Shown in pieces: positions 8,389 to 18,143 of a stretch of DNA of 54,978 bases (its first letter is position 1; each line of letters starts with the position of its first letter). Under the pieces are notes generated by a model. The model was given only the letters and a program-made list of their open reading frames with translations. It ran no database searches and was not told the DNA's origin. The position numbers and the translations under genes are program-made. The DNA is from SBBG01 sp033717875 (GTDB lineage Bacteria; Pseudomonadota; Gammaproteobacteria; Ga0077554; Ga007554): NCBI GenBank assembly GCA_033717875.1, contig JADDKJ010000021.1, positions 1-54,978 of the forward strand, read 5' to 3'.

Positions 8389-10896
8389 TTAATAGCAGAC
8401 CGGTGGCGCCACCTTATCAAGCCGCCAGATATCCGCGTTGTAGTTGCTCATGGTGCGGTCTGTTGAAAACTTGCCGCTGGTGGCCGTGTTGACGATGCTC
8501 ATCTGCGTCCAGCGTTCCTGGTCCTGGTAAACCTCCATGACTCGGCGCTGGGCCTCGATGTAGCTTCGGAAGTCGGCTGCGGTCATCCATGGATCGCGCG
8601 GGTTCAGGATCGATTGGATGACGAGGTCGAAGATGCCCGGTTCGAACTGATTGAAGTGGCCGCATTGGAGCAGGTGCAGCACCTCGGCGAGATCGGAGTC
8701 CTGGGCGACGATGGCGCGCGGGTTGTAATGCTTGTGCCGCGCTGCGACCTCTTCGGCGGTGAGTCCGAACAGAAAGAAATTGTCGTCACCCGCCTCTTCG
8801 CGGATTTCGATGTTGGCGCCGTCGAGAGTGCCGATGGTCACAGCGCCGTTCATCATGAACTTCATGTTCCCCGTACCCGAAGCTTCTTTGCCGGCGGTGG
8901 AAATCTGTTGGGAGAGATCGGCGCCGGGCGCGATGATCTCCATCGCGCTGACGCGATAATCCGGCAGAAAGGCGAGCTTGAGCAGGCCGTTGACTTGCGG
9001 GTCGCCGTTCACGACGTGGGCGACGTTATTGGCCAGCTTGATGATGCGCTTGGCCATCACATAACCAGGCGCGGCCTTGCCGCCGATCAGCACGCAGCGC
9101 GGAACCATATCCGCCGTGTCGCCCCGCTTGATGCGGACATAGAGATGGACGACGTGCAGCACGTTCAATAGTTGACGCTTGTATTCGTGAATGCGTTTGA
9201 CTTGCACGTCGAACAGGGCGGCGGGATCGAATTCGACGCCACAGTCCTGTTTAACCAAGGCCGCTAGGCGCTCCTTGTTGGCGCGTTTGACGGCGCGCCA
9301 ACGGGCGCGGAAGGCGGAATCGTCGGCCAAGGGCAGTAACCGGCGCAGTTGACCAAGGTCGGTCACCCAACCGCCGCCGATGGCCTCGGTGATGAGCTGG
9401 TTCAAGCCGGGATTGCACATCGCCAGCCAGCGGCGTTGCGTGACGCCGTTGGTCTTATTGTTGAACTTCCGTGGCCACAGTTCGGCGAACTCGCGGAACA
9501 GCCCTTCGCGCAGCAGCCTGGAATGCAGTTCCGCCACGCCGTTCACCGAGAAGCTTCCGACGATGGCGAGATAGGCCATGCGCACCATCCTGGCGGGGCC
9601 TTCTTCAATGATGGACATGCGGCGCTGACGCTCGGTATCTCCGGGCCAGCGCAACGCCACTTGTGCCAGGAAGCGGGCGTTGATCTCGTAAATGATTTCC
9701 AGCAGGCGCGGCAGCAGGCGCTCGAACATCGGCACCGGCCACTTCTCCAGCGCTTCGGGCAATAAGGTGTGATTGGTGTAGGCCATGGTGCGCGTAGTGA
9801 TGGTCCAGGCTTCGTTCCATTCCAAGCCATACTTGTCCATGAGCTGCCGCATCAGTTCCGCAACGGCGATGGTGGGGTGGGTGTCGTTGAGCTGAAAGCA
9901 ATTCTTATCGGCAAAGGTGGAAAAATCCCTGCCGTGCAGGCGCACCCAGCGGCGCAGGATATCCAGCAGGCTGGCCGCGGCGAGAAAATATTGCTGGCGC
10001 AGGCGCAGCTCTTTGCCATTCTCGCTGGCGTCGTTGGGGTAGAGCACCATGGTGATGTTCTCGGCCTCGTTCTTGGAGGCCACTGAAGCGGTGTAGTCGC
10101 CGGCGTTGAAATCTTCCAGATCGAACTCGTCGGTGGCCTGCGAACTCCACAGCCGCAGTGTGTTGACGGTATCGTTGCGGTAGCCGGGGATGGGCACGTC
10201 ATAGGGCACGGCCAGCACATCGTGGGTATTGACCCAGCGCACGCGCGCGTGGCCATTGTCGTCCTGGTAGTGCTCGGTGTGTCCGCCAAACGGCACGCGC
10301 ACGGTGTATTCGGGGCGCTCGATTTCCCAGGGATGGCCTTCGCTCAGCCAGTGGTCCGGCTCCTCCACCTGGTGACCGTCGTGAATCTCCTGGCGGAACA
10401 TACCGTATTCATAGCGCAGACCATAGCCCATGACGGGTAATTGCAATGTTGCGCAACTGTCGAGAAAGCACGCGGCCAGGCGGCCCAAGCCGCCGTTGCC
10501 CAAACCCGCATCCGGTTCGGTATCGGCAACCTCCTCCAGATACACGCCCAGATCGTACAAGCCCTGCTTTACCGCATCGTCGATGCCCAGGTTGAGCGTG
10601 GCGTTGGAAAGCGCCCGCCCCATCAAGAATTCCAGCGAAAGGTAATAAGCGTGGCGACTGTCTTCCTGCTCGTAAGCGGAGCGCGTGTTCTTCCAGCGCT
10701 CCATCAAGCGGTCGCGCACCGCCAGCACCAGCGCCTCATAGAGATAGTGAGCCGAGCGGCTGTGTCTGTCACGGCCCAGCGTGCGGCTGTAGTAGCGGCG
10801 CAAATCCAGCATGATGCTCGCCGCATCCATGCCCGAGGGGGGCAGTTGGGTGAGGTCAATGTGCGGCTGGCTGCGTTGCAGGGTCTTGAGCTTCAT
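8389..10896 (-). CDS. glgP: Glycogen/starch/alpha-glucan phosphorylase
   Basis: An 835-residue glycosyltransferase family 35 enzyme that releases glucose 1-phosphate from alpha-glucans using pyridoxal phosphate. Seen are AYYLSLEFLMGRALSN, the GLGNGGLGRLAACFLDS loop, and EASGTGNMKFMMNGA, whose lysine carries the cofactor. Length matches bacterial enzymes (about 815-840). I set the start at the ATG at 10896, where family similarity begins; the frame extends 21 codons further. The VanZ-heparinase gene ends 84 bp upstream on the same strand, so the two may share a transcript. Glucokinase and 6-phosphogluconolactonase genes at 41-43 kb would act further along in glucose use. Confidence 0.96.
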   Translation of the reverse strand: MKLKTLQRSQPHIDLTQLPPSGMDAASIMLDLRRYYSRTLGRDRHSRSAHYLYEALVLAVRDRLMERWKNTRSAYEQEDSRHAYYLSLEFLMGRALSNATLNLGIDDAVKQGLYDLGVYLEEVADTEPDAGLGNGGLGRLAACFLDSCATLQLPVMGYGLRYEYGMFRQEIHDGHQVEEPDHWLSEGHPWEIERPEYTVRVPFGGHTEHYQDDNGHARVRWVNTHDVLAVPYDVPIPGYRNDTVNTLRLWSSQATDEFDLEDFNAGDYTASVASKNEAENITMVLYPNDASENGKELRLRQQYFLAAASLLDILRRWVRLHGRDFSTFADKNCFQLNDTHPTIAVAELMRQLMDKYGLEWNEAWTITTRTMAYTNHTLLPEALEKWPVPMFERLLPRLLEIIYEINARFLAQVALRWPGDTERQRRMSIIEEGPARMVRMAYLAIVGSFSVNGVAELHSRLLREGLFREFAELWPRKFNNKTNGVTQRRWLAMCNPGLNQLITEAIGGGWVTDLGQLRRLLPLADDSAFRARWRAVKRANKERLAALVKQDCGVEFDPAALFDVQVKRIHEYKRQLLNVLHVVHLYVRIKRGDTADMVPRCVLIGGKAAPGYVMAKRIIKLANNVAHVVNGDPQVNGLLKLAFLPDYRVSAMEIIAPGADLSQQISTAGKEASGTGNMKFMMNGAVTIGTLDGANIEIREEAGDDNFFLFGLTAEEVAARHKHYNPRAIVAQDSDLAEVLHLLQCGHFNQFEPGIFDLVIQSILNPRDPWMTAADFRSYIEAQRRVMEVYQDQERWTQMSIVNTATSGKFSTDRTMSNYNADIWRLDKVAPPVCY

Positions 10897-10980
10897 GGTG
10901 GACTCGATCAGATTGGGTGAATGAAGCGAATTATAAACCAGCGGCTGCGGATGAAGCACCGGCTATTGGGACTTCCCGGG

Positions 10981-13900
10981 TTACTTGAACAGCCGCACCA
11001 ACCGCTCCAGCAAGCTTCGGTCATCCGCCGGCCTTGACGCAGGGGCGGCGACGGTGTGGGTTTTCGTTGAGCCGCCTTCCCGCACTTCGATGCGGACGCC
11101 ATTTTTGCCGGGCTCGAACCACCAGCGGGTGGTGCGGGCGGGGCCGGTGATTTCGCAGCCGGGGCGGCCGGCGCTGTCTTCGATGAGGCGCACCTGGTGC
11201 GGCGGCAGCCGCCCTGCGCCGGTGGGCAGCAGCACGGTGAGGAAGACATCGTCCGCCGCGGGTGTCGAAGGCGAGACTTCGATGCGCCAGGCGCCGGGTT
11301 CGGCATCTTTGTTCCTGACGCGCACGATATCGGCGAGCTTGCCATTTTCGTCATAATTCTGGCCGTCGACGAAAAACTCGAAGCCTTTGCCGCCGATGCG
11401 CTGGATGCTGGCGTTTTTCGGCAGCAGCACATGTCCTTCGACACGGCCTCCGCCATGGCCGGGGCGTTGCGGGTCGGGCGATATTCGCGCGACAAAGCCG
11501 TCGCCCGTCACGTCGGGCTGCTCGATGGTATGCAGCAGCCAGCGCTTGCGGAACTCGGGTTTCGTGGCTTTCACCTGGTCGAAGATCACGATCACGTCGT
11601 CCGTGCGGTCGTAGCCGAAGATGCGCCAGAAACGTTCCACGCGCCGCGTGCGGCTGGAGAAGTCGCCCGTGCCGGAGGCGCGGTTGGTGTAGGCCGGGGT
11701 GATGTCGGCCACGGCGACGCTCAGGCCGTCGCGTTCAAGACGTTTTTCGATGCCGCCGGTATGGTAGGTGTCACGCTTGGCCTCCCATTCCTTGCGGTCG
11801 AGCGGCGCGGGTTCCACCCCCCAGCCCGAGCCGATGCGGCGTTGTCCGCCGTCGTTGGCGATAGCGCGGCCCGCCTTGTCTTTTTTGCCCGGCGCGGGTA
11901 CGGTGTCATCGGGGTCGGTGACGGTGAGGGTGTTGTGCGCGATGGTCTGGTAGCTGTAATTCATGTGATGGTCCGAGCCGTAGTTCGGGCCATACGCGCC
12001 GCTATCGATGGCCAGTTCGCCGCCTTTGTAGAGGGTGAACGCACCCTGGTCGAGATGGGAATGCGACCAGTAATTGTCGCCGGCCTTGAACGTGACATAC
12101 GTGGCATTGGGCGTCCAGTCGCTGCGCGCCACCAGCAGGCCGAGGCCGTCGAAGAAGCGTGACAGCGGCAGGCGCGAAACAGCATCGGGGTTATTGAGAT
12201 CAGGCGTGTTCAGCGGTCCCCACGGCCAGGAGGTGGGGGCCAGTTCGGCGCGCGGCGGCCGCAGGCTATAGGCGGCGGCGTCGCGGTATTCGATGGCGAG
12301 CGGCGCCAGATCGGGGATGATTCTGTCGAAAAAGCCCGCGTCGCCCCAGCGGAAGTGGCTGCCATCCGGCCGGGTGCGGTAAATGGCGAAGTCGAGAAAG
12401 CCACGGATGCCCGGCTCGGTGGCGAACAGGTCCTCGCCGGTCGCGTTGCGCCACATCGCGGGCACCTGGTAGACGGCTTGGCCGATGCCGATGCCGATGT
12501 ACTCGCCGCCTTCGTGCCAGCCGCCATTTTTGCCCATCACCTGTCGCCATACCGGCAGCACGCGATTGATCCACAGATCGTAAGTGAAGCGCATCGCCGG
12601 TTCGCCGCGCGGGTCATCGCCGTATAACGCCAGCGTGGCGGCGACCAGAGCCTGGAAAGGGCTGTTGTAGAGGTAGACGTTGTAAGGTGAGAGACGGTCA
12701 TTGCGTATCAGTTTGATAAGGTATTCGCAGCCCTCCACCACTTTTTCGCGCAGCTCGGCGCGCTGGCGGTCGTCCCATTGCTCGTACAGCCAGTCATAGG
12801 CCAGCGCGATGGGTTTGGCCTGCTCGTGGCCGCGCCAGGTGTACTCCAGTTCCATCAGGCGTTTGTGCAGCACGCCCAGATCCTGGCTGCCCGGTTCGGC
12901 GCGCGCCATCAGGATGGCCGACCACAGATCGCCCTGTCCACCATTGGCGCGTTGGCGCTGGAATCTGAAAAACTCGGGATTTTCCGTGGTGATGCGCCGA
13001 ATGTCGCTCGCGTTGGGCGCGGGCAGGCGGGGGTGGGCATCGCGGAAATGCGGCAGGGTGACGGCGGGAAGCTCCTCGGGTTGAGGATAGCGCGATTTTG
13101 TAACCTCGATCAGGCCGCGCTCGATGGGCTGCCAGAACCACCACACGCCCGCCGCCGCGGTGGCGGTCATGAGCAGCACCGCGGCGGCGATCCAGTGCCA
13201 GACGCTGTGACGCGATGCACGGGAACGAATAGCCGGCGCCGAAGATCCCGGCGCGGCATGACGTTCGCCGCGCCACAGCCACGGCAGCAGCCATGCCACC
13301 AGCGCCAGCAGCACATCGGTGATGTCGGCATGGCGGCCGGGGATGCTTTGCTGCGCCCATTCCAGGCTGAACACCAGGATGGCCAGCACCAGCGTCCCCA
13401 GCAGCATGACCTGCGAACGCAGATACGGCCGCGTGGTAAGGCTGGCGATGCAACCCAGCGCCAGAAACGGCTTGATGCCGGCGAGAATGTCGAGCAGGCC
13501 GGTCAAGGCATGCATCTGGCCGCGAAAGGGTATCCAGTTCATGGGCTGGGCGACCTGCGCCCATGGGGGCACCACCCCTGACGTGGCGATCTCCGCGGCG
13601 AAAAAACCGGCGAGCAGGGCCGCCGCGCCGGCATACGCCATCAAGGAGCGATCAAGGCGGATCAGCAGCAGCAAGAGCGCGATTCCCGCCGCCGGTCCCG
13701 CCAGCATCTCCGTTGTGAAATCGTGCCCCATGAAAAAGATCTTGACCGCCACCACCGCCGCGACGAAGCCGCCGAAAAGCGCCAGCCAGCGCCGCCCGGG
13801 TTTCACCAGCAACGCGGTCAACACGCCGAATGCGGCGGTATCCAGGGCATAGGCCGCTGCCCGTGGCAGGTTGAATTGCGAGACCTCCTGGATGCTCTGC

Positions 13901-14517
13901 CACAAGGCCGGCAACGCTTGGCGGGCATGCCCCGGATCCAGCGCAAAGGCCAGCGGCCCGATCTGGAACATCATCCATAACCCCAGCGTCGCCAGGCCGA
14001 TTTCCACGACCCGCCCGGGCAAAAACCACGCCTGCCGCGCGGCGAACAACAGGGTGCCCGGGCGGGTAAATCTCGCCACGGCTGCCGCCAGCAGCGCCCC
14101 CAGCAGCGTGCCAAAGCCATTCACCCACACATCCAGCTTCGAGGCGACGCGATTGGGCAGGTACATCTGCAAGGTTTCCATGCCGATGCTCAGCAGCGCC
14201 CCGAACAGCGTGGCCACCATGATCGCCGACACGATCCTCAGCAGGCCCGGCCGGCGATGCGCCAGCAGCCAGACGGCGAGCGCGCCCACCGGGATATACA
14301 CCAGGATATTGACCAGAATGTCGGAGCGCGAGATATAGCGCGGCCAGGGAGCGCTCAGCAGCGAGCGAAGATCCTCGTCGGGCGCGCGCCAACCACTCAG
14401 CGGATAGAGGCTGCCATACGCTATAAGCAGTATGTAACCCAATAACACCAGCACACCCAGGGCGGGTGATGGCGTCAGGACGGTGGGGCGTGGGGATGGG
14501 ACGTTCAGTGTCTTCAT
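10981..14517 (-). CDS. VanZ-VanZ-heparinase II/III fusion membrane protein
   Basis: A 1178-residue protein with a rare-looking layout. Residues about 15-150 form a VanZ-like domain (YGSLYPLSGWR, then SDILVNILVYIPVG, then METLQMYLPNRVASKLDVWVN). More helices and a second VanZ-like segment (about 320-420; LEWAQQSIPGRHADITDV) follow. After a membrane helix near 445-465, the C-terminal 700 residues match heparinase II/III-type polysaccharide lyases: an alpha/alpha toroid, then a beta-sandwich with YWSHSHLDQGAFTLYKGGEL and DSGAYG. The lyase part is predicted to face the periplasm. Uronic-acid polysaccharide is a reasonable substrate guess. The ATG at 14517 is preferred over a GTG at 14566-14568, which falls inside a mobile repeat. 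Confidence 0.85.
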   Translation of the reverse strand: MKTLNVPSPRPTVLTPSPALGVLVLLGYILLIAYGSLYPLSGWRAPDEDLRSLLSAPWPRYISRSDILVNILVYIPVGALAVWLLAHRRPGLLRIVSAIMVATLFGALLSIGMETLQMYLPNRVASKLDVWVNGFGTLLGALLAAAVARFTRPGTLLFAARQAWFLPGRVVEIGLATLGLWMMFQIGPLAFALDPGHARQALPALWQSIQEVSQFNLPRAAAYALDTAAFGVLTALLVKPGRRWLALFGGFVAAVVAVKIFFMGHDFTTEMLAGPAAGIALLLLLIRLDRSLMAYAGAAALLAGFFAAEIATSGVVPPWAQVAQPMNWIPFRGQMHALTGLLDILAGIKPFLALGCIASLTTRPYLRSQVMLLGTLVLAILVFSLEWAQQSIPGRHADITDVLLALVAWLLPWLWRGERHAAPGSSAPAIRSRASRHSVWHWIAAAVLLMTATAAAGVWWFWQPIERGLIEVTKSRYPQPEELPAVTLPHFRDAHPRLPAPNASDIRRITTENPEFFRFQRQRANGGQGDLWSAILMARAEPGSQDLGVLHKRLMELEYTWRGHEQAKPIALAYDWLYEQWDDRQRAELREKVVEGCEYLIKLIRNDRLSPYNVYLYNSPFQALVAATLALYGDDPRGEPAMRFTYDLWINRVLPVWRQVMGKNGGWHEGGEYIGIGIGQAVYQVPAMWRNATGEDLFATEPGIRGFLDFAIYRTRPDGSHFRWGDAGFFDRIIPDLAPLAIEYRDAAAYSLRPPRAELAPTSWPWGPLNTPDLNNPDAVSRLPLSRFFDGLGLLVARSDWTPNATYVTFKAGDNYWSHSHLDQGAFTLYKGGELAIDSGAYGPNYGSDHHMNYSYQTIAHNTLTVTDPDDTVPAPGKKDKAGRAIANDGGQRRIGSGWGVEPAPLDRKEWEAKRDTYHTGGIEKRLERDGLSVAVADITPAYTNRASGTGDFSSRTRRVERFWRIFGYDRTDDVIVIFDQVKATKPEFRKRWLLHTIEQPDVTGDGFVARISPDPQRPGHGGGRVEGHVLLPKNASIQRIGGKGFEFFVDGQNYDENGKLADIVRVRNKDAEPGAWRIEVSPSTPAADDVFLTVLLPTGAGRLPPHQVRLIEDSAGRPGCEITGPARTTRWWFEPGKNGVRIEVREGGSTKTHTVAAPASRPADDRSLLERLVRLFK

Positions 14518-14562
14518 GAAAACATTCCGGGATGGGGGGATTATATGATAGGTTTCAGTAAC

Positions 14563-14702
14563 GGACACTTCTAAAAATTCGCTGAAGCCACGATGGCGGC
14601 GTTGGAAATGCGTTCAAAATGCTCATGTACTACGTGTACACCCCGCTTTTTCACGCATTTCCGCCTTGCCCTCGCGCCTTGATCGAATTTTTAGAAGTGT
14701 CC
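14563..14702. mobile_element. 140-bp MITE-like element, copy R1
   Basis: Its 19-bp ends (GGACACTTCTAAAAATTCG and CGAATTTTTAGAAGTGTCC) are perfect inverted repeats. It is flanked by TAAC on both sides (14559-14562 and 14703-14706), a candidate 4-bp target duplication. The interior matches copy R2 (15571-15710) in reverse orientation over the whole length. It encodes no protein. It occupies nearly all of the spacer between the VanZ-heparinase gene and the protease gene, so the promoters of both must lie in it or in the few bases beside it. Confidence 0.9.
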
Positions 14703-14721
14703 TAACGAGCATCCCAAAGAT

Positions 14722-15570
14722 ATGTCGAAGAGGTTTCAGGTTATGCCTGGAGAAAAAGATATTTCACGGTTTTTGCGGCGCGCCAGCCTCATGGCCGCGT
14801 GGGGGTTCCTGCTGCTGTTTCTTCCGCCATCGCATGCCGCGGAGCTGGAGGCCAGCGCCTTGCCGACCACCATCGAGCGCGTCAAGCCGAGCGTGGTGGC
14901 GATCGGCACCCTGCAAGCGACACGCCGTCCACCTGGAAAATTTCTCGGCACCGGCTTCGTCGTCGGCGATGGCGGCTATGTGCTGACCAATGCGCACGTT
15001 GTCAGTCGAAGTCTTGCCACGGAAGAGAAAGAGGCGGTGGTGCTGTTCATCGGCGACCGCAGCTCCGCCAGCTCGCGCGAGCTGACCCTGGTTGCCCAGG
15101 ATCCCGAGCATGATCTCAGTCTGCTCAAGATTTCCGGTTCGCCGCTCATCCCGCTCAAGCTGGGCGATTCCGACCGGGTGCGTGAAGGCGAGGTCTATGC
15201 CTTCACCGGCTTCCCCATCGGCAGCGTGCTGGGACTGCGCCCCGTCACCCATCGCGGCCTGATCTCGGCGATCACGCCCATCGCCACCCCGCCCGATGCG
15301 TCAGCCCAATTGGATCCCAGGACCATCAAGCGTCTGCAATCGCCATTCGACGCCTTTCAGCTCGATGCCACCGCCTATCCGGGCAACAGCGGCAGCCCCC
15401 TCTATCACCCTCGGACCGGCGAGGTGATCGGCGTGATCAATATGGTGTTCGTCAAGGAAACCAAGGAAAGCGTTCTGGAAAAACCCAGCGGCATCAGTTA
15501 TGCGATTCCGATCAATTTCGCGGTGGACTTGTTGCGGCGCGCGGGAATTGCCGTCAATGCCAAGAATTGA
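14722..15570 (+). CDS. Trypsin-like periplasmic serine protease (DegP-type, no PDZ)
   Basis: A 282-residue secreted protease with a signal peptide (cut near SHAAE, residue 40) and a trypsin-like domain. The triad is visible: His92 in LTNAHVV, Asp131 in DPEHDLSLLKI and Ser223 in GNSGSPL. No PDZ domain follows, unlike DegP, DegQ or DegS. The gene lies exactly between two inverted copies of a 140-bp mobile element: R1 ends 19 bp before the start, and R2 begins at the base after the stop codon. The substrate is unknown; a quality-control or regulated-cleavage role is inferred. Confidence 0.88.
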   Translation: MSKRFQVMPGEKDISRFLRRASLMAAWGFLLLFLPPSHAAELEASALPTTIERVKPSVVAIGTLQATRRPPGKFLGTGFVVGDGGYVLTNAHVVSRSLATEEKEAVVLFIGDRSSASSRELTLVAQDPEHDLSLLKISGSPLIPLKLGDSDRVREGEVYAFTGFPIGSVLGLRPVTHRGLISAITPIATPPDASAQLDPRTIKRLQSPFDAFQLDATAYPGNSGSPLYHPRTGEVIGVINMVFVKETKESVLEKPSGISYAIPINFAVDLLRRAGIAVNAKN

Positions 15571-15710
15571 GGGCAATTCTAAAAATTCGATCAAGACGCG
15601 AGGGCAAGGCGGAAATGCGCGAAAAAGCGGAGTGTACACGGAGTACATGAGCATTTTGAGCGTATTTCCAACGCCGCCATCGCGGCTTCAGCGGATTTTT
15701 AGAAGTGCCC
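15571..15710. mobile_element. 140-bp MITE-like element, copy R2
   Basis: It is the reverse complement of R1 with scattered substitutions and the same length of 140 bp. The ends GGGCAATTCTAAAAATTCG and CGGATTTTTAGAAGTGCCC are imperfect inverted repeats. TTGA flanks both sides (15567-15570 and 15711-15714), a candidate 4-bp target duplication. The left TTGA contains the TGA stop codon of the protease gene, so the insertion kept the protein intact. Confidence 0.9.
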
Positions 15711-15744
15711 TTGAGTCCGGTGATGGGCGCACCTAAAAACGCGG

Positions 15745-15750
15745 TACAAT
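15745..15750 (+). promoter_or_regulatory. Possible -10 box of rsfS
   Basis: TACAAT lies 31 bp before the rsfS start and just downstream of element R2. No good -35 hexamer is seen at the right distance, so this is tentative. The 10-mer CCTAAAAACG beside it (15732-15741) also forms the ends of the palindrome at 21131. Confidence 0.25.
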
Positions 15751-15781
15751 AAGCGTCAACGGTTTTTTTACAGGGTAATCA

Positions 15782-16135
15782 ATGCAAGCTGAACAACTGA
15801 AGCAACTCGTGTTGACCGCGCTCGCGGACATGAAGGCGGTGGACGTGAAGGTATTCGACGTGCGTGGCATGACCAGCATCACCGACTTCATCGTCATCGC
15901 CAGCGGCACGTCCGACCGGCATGTCAAATCGGTGGCCGACAATGTGATCGCCGAGGCGAAGAAGGCCGGGGCACGGCCGCTGGGCGTGGAAGGCGAGCGC
16001 GAAGGAGAATGGGTACTGGTGGATCTTGCCGACATCGTGGTGCACGTCATGCTGCCGCGAATTAGGGATTTTTATCAGCTCGAAAAGCTGTGGGACGTGG
16101 GAGCGAAGGAACGCGAAACGGGAACCGGGGGGTAG
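15782..16135 (+). CDS. rsfS: Ribosomal silencing factor RsfS
   Basis: A 117-residue RsfS (RsfA/YbeB/DUF143) protein, which binds ribosomal protein uL14 and blocks subunit joining when nutrients are short. The family core is plain: DVKVFDVRGMTSITDFIVIASG near residues 20-42 and a C-terminal EGEWVLVDLADIVVHVML segment, then RDFYQLEKLW. In many Gammaproteobacteria rlmH follows directly; here an OmpA-type lipoprotein gene on the opposite strand lies between them. nadD is not upstream; element R2 is. Confidence 0.96.
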   Translation: MQAEQLKQLVLTALADMKAVDVKVFDVRGMTSITDFIVIASGTSDRHVKSVADNVIAEAKKAGARPLGVEGEREGEWVLVDLADIVVHVMLPRIRDFYQLEKLWDVGAKERETGTGG

Positions 16136-16196
16136 AGGCCGATAAAAACGGTATCCGCCGCTTGCTATCGGCTTCCAGCCCCCTGACGGCGGACCC

Positions 16197-16889
16197 CTAT
16201 CCCGGTTGTTGCGCTTCCTTCACCAACTGATTGTTGGGGGAAATATGCAGCTCGACACGACGGTTCTGGGCGCGCCCTTCCGGGGTGTCATTGGAAGCCA
16301 CCGGATTGTCGGGGCCGAACCCCATCACGGTCATGCGGCTGGAAGACACGCCCTGCTCCACCAGATAATTGCGCACCGCGCTGGCGCGCCGTTCCGAGAG
16401 TTGCTGGTTATACTTCATGGTGCCGACATTGTCGGTGTACCCGGCAACGGTCATTTCGGTCTTATCGTATTTTTTCAGGATGGCGGCCATTTTTTGCAGG
16501 TTGGCCTTCGCCTCGGGTTTAAGGGTGGACTCGTTGAAGTCGAACAGAATCTTGTCCTTCATGGTGGCGACGATGCCGTCATCGACGCGCTGCACATCGG
16601 CAACCTGCGCCAACTCCTGCGCCTGCTTGTCCATATAATTGCCGATGACGCCGCCCGTCGCAGCGCCGAGCACGCCGCCGATGAGGGCTCCCTTCCCGGC
16701 GTTGCCTTTCTTGCTGCCGATCAGGCCGCCAACCACGGCGCCGCCCAGGCCGCCGATGATCGCGCCCTTCTGGGTGCGGGACATGTCGCCCGATGTCTGG
16801 CCGCCCTGCATGTTGGCGCAACCAAATTGCGTCAAGGCGAGCGCAGTGACGGCGATTAAAACGACTCCCTTTTTGCGGAGGATGATCAT
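16197..16889 (-). CDS. OmpA-family outer-membrane protein with glycine zipper
   Basis: A 230-residue YiaD-like protein. The N-terminus is a signal peptide ending in a likely lipid-modified Cys (LTQFGC, residue 24, a slightly atypical lipobox). Residues about 43-83 form a glycine zipper (GGLGGAVVGGLIGSKKGNAG), and the C-terminal half is an OmpA-like peptidoglycan-binding domain (FDFNESTLKPEAKANL, GYTDNVGTMKYNQQLSERRA, then NRRVEL). It anchors the outer membrane to peptidoglycan without a covalent bond. It interrupts the rsfS-rlmH pair on the opposite strand, next to other peptidoglycan-tethering genes. Confidence 0.92.
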   Translation of the reverse strand: MIILRKKGVVLIAVTALALTQFGCANMQGGQTSGDMSRTQKGAIIGGLGGAVVGGLIGSKKGNAGKGALIGGVLGAATGGVIGNYMDKQAQELAQVADVQRVDDGIVATMKDKILFDFNESTLKPEAKANLQKMAAILKKYDKTEMTVAGYTDNVGTMKYNQQLSERRASAVRNYLVEQGVSSSRMTVMGFGPDNPVASNDTPEGRAQNRRVELHISPNNQLVKEAQQPG

Positions 16890-16978
16890 GGCAAAGCCCC
16901 ATTAGAAAGAACGGTTTATTAGTATATCATCGAAAGCATGAGCAATTTGCAAGGAAGTGTAAAGAAGCACGAAATCAC

Positions 16979-17449
16979 ATGCGTATCCACTTGATCGCGG
17001 TAGGCGAGCGCATGCCGGGCTGGGTACAGCAGGGGTACCAGGAATACGCCAAGCGCCTGCCGCCGGAGTGCGGGTTGCACCTGGCCGAGATTGCGCCTGG
17101 CAAGCGCGGCAAGGGCGCCAGCGTGGCGCGGGCCGTGCATGACGAGGGCGAGCGCATGCTCGCGGCCATACCTCGTGGCAGCAAGGTAGTCGCGCTTGAA
17201 GTGGATGGCCGCCCGTGGCGCACCGGGGAATTGGCGCAACGGCTGGAGGAATGGATGCGGAGCGGCAGCGATATCGCTCTTCTGGTTGGCGGTCCCGATG
17301 GCCTGTCGCCGGCCTGCCGGGCGCGCGCCAACGAGCAGTGGTCGCTGTCGCCGCTGACGCTGCCGCATCCGCTGGTACGCATCGTGCTTGCGGAGCAGTT
17401 GTACCGCGCTTGGAGTATTCTTAAGGGCCATCCCTATCATCGCGGGTGA
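16979..17449 (+). CDS. rlmH: 23S rRNA pseudouridine1915 N3-methyltransferase RlmH
   Basis: A 156-residue SPOUT methyltransferase that methylates pseudouridine 1915 in helix 69 of 23S rRNA using S-adenosylmethionine. Diagnostic stretches are MRIHLIAVG at the start, the knot segment LLVGGPDGLS and the C-terminal EQLYRAWSILKGHPYHR. Length matches the family exactly (about 155). It diverges from the OmpA-type gene, with 89 bp between the two starts. Confidence 0.97.
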   Translation: MRIHLIAVGERMPGWVQQGYQEYAKRLPPECGLHLAEIAPGKRGKGASVARAVHDEGERMLAAIPRGSKVVALEVDGRPWRTGELAQRLEEWMRSGSDIALLVGGPDGLSPACRARANEQWSLSPLTLPHPLVRIVLAEQLYRAWSILKGHPYHRG

Positions 17450-17534
17450 GTTGCGAGCCAACGAGACGGATTCCAGAGTCAATCTCGTGGCGCATGCCAA
17501 ATAATTGTCTTTGGAGCATGGTGGATTTTTGACG

Positions 17535-18143
17535 ATGTGGAATCAGGCAAAAATCGGTTGCGCTATCAAGAGCGGCTTTTTTGCAAAGCGTATAAGCGTG
17601 CTTTTGCTTTGTTGTCTGAGTGCTATTTTTTCCACCACGGCGACGGCCCAAGAGGCGGCTTCGCCCTGGGTGCTGGTTGACACCCGCCAGCAAACCTTGA
17701 CAGTGTTCGCCGGGCAGGGCAAGGTCATAAAACACTTCCCCTATGTCGCGCTTGGCCGTGGCGGCAGCGGGAACGAGCGGCGGCGCGGCGATGGCAAAAC
17801 GCCGCTGGGCACATTTCATGTGGCCTGGGTCAACCCGAACAGCCAGTTCGACATCTTTTTCGGCCTCGATTTCCCGGGCGTGGAAAATGCTGATCGGGCC
17901 TATCGCGACAGCATCATCGACCGAGAAACATATCACAACATTCTCGATGCCGCCCTTACCAAGCGTACGCCTCCGCAAGATACCCCCCTGGGTGGGCAAA
18001 TCGGCATTCATGGCCTGGGCAAGAGAAGCCCGCGTGTTCACCGAGGTTTTAACTGGACCGATGGCTGCATCGCTCTGACCAACGAGCAAATCAGGTTGCT
18101 TGCCAAATGGGTGCGGATCGGCACCAAGGTTTTGATCATCTAA
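17535..18143 (+). CDS. L,D-transpeptidase (YkuD family), secreted
   Basis: A 202-residue protein with a signal peptide (cut near TATAQE, about residue 38) and one YkuD catalytic domain. The active-site segment reads GIHGLG (His159), followed by HRGFNWTDGCIAL with the nucleophile Cys178. Such enzymes crosslink peptidoglycan or join outer-membrane lipoproteins to it. A Braun-lipoprotein-like gene follows on the same strand, suggesting that role here. The ATG at 17535 is preferred; a TTG at 17505 would add 10 residues that look unlike a signal peptide. It follows rlmH by 85 bp. Confidence 0.9.
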   Translation: MWNQAKIGCAIKSGFFAKRISVLLLCCLSAIFSTTATAQEAASPWVLVDTRQQTLTVFAGQGKVIKHFPYVALGRGGSGNERRRGDGKTPLGTFHVAWVNPNSQFDIFFGLDFPGVENADRAYRDSIIDRETYHNILDAALTKRTPPQDTPLGGQIGIHGLGKRSPRVHRGFNWTDGCIALTNEQIRLLAKWVRIGTKVLII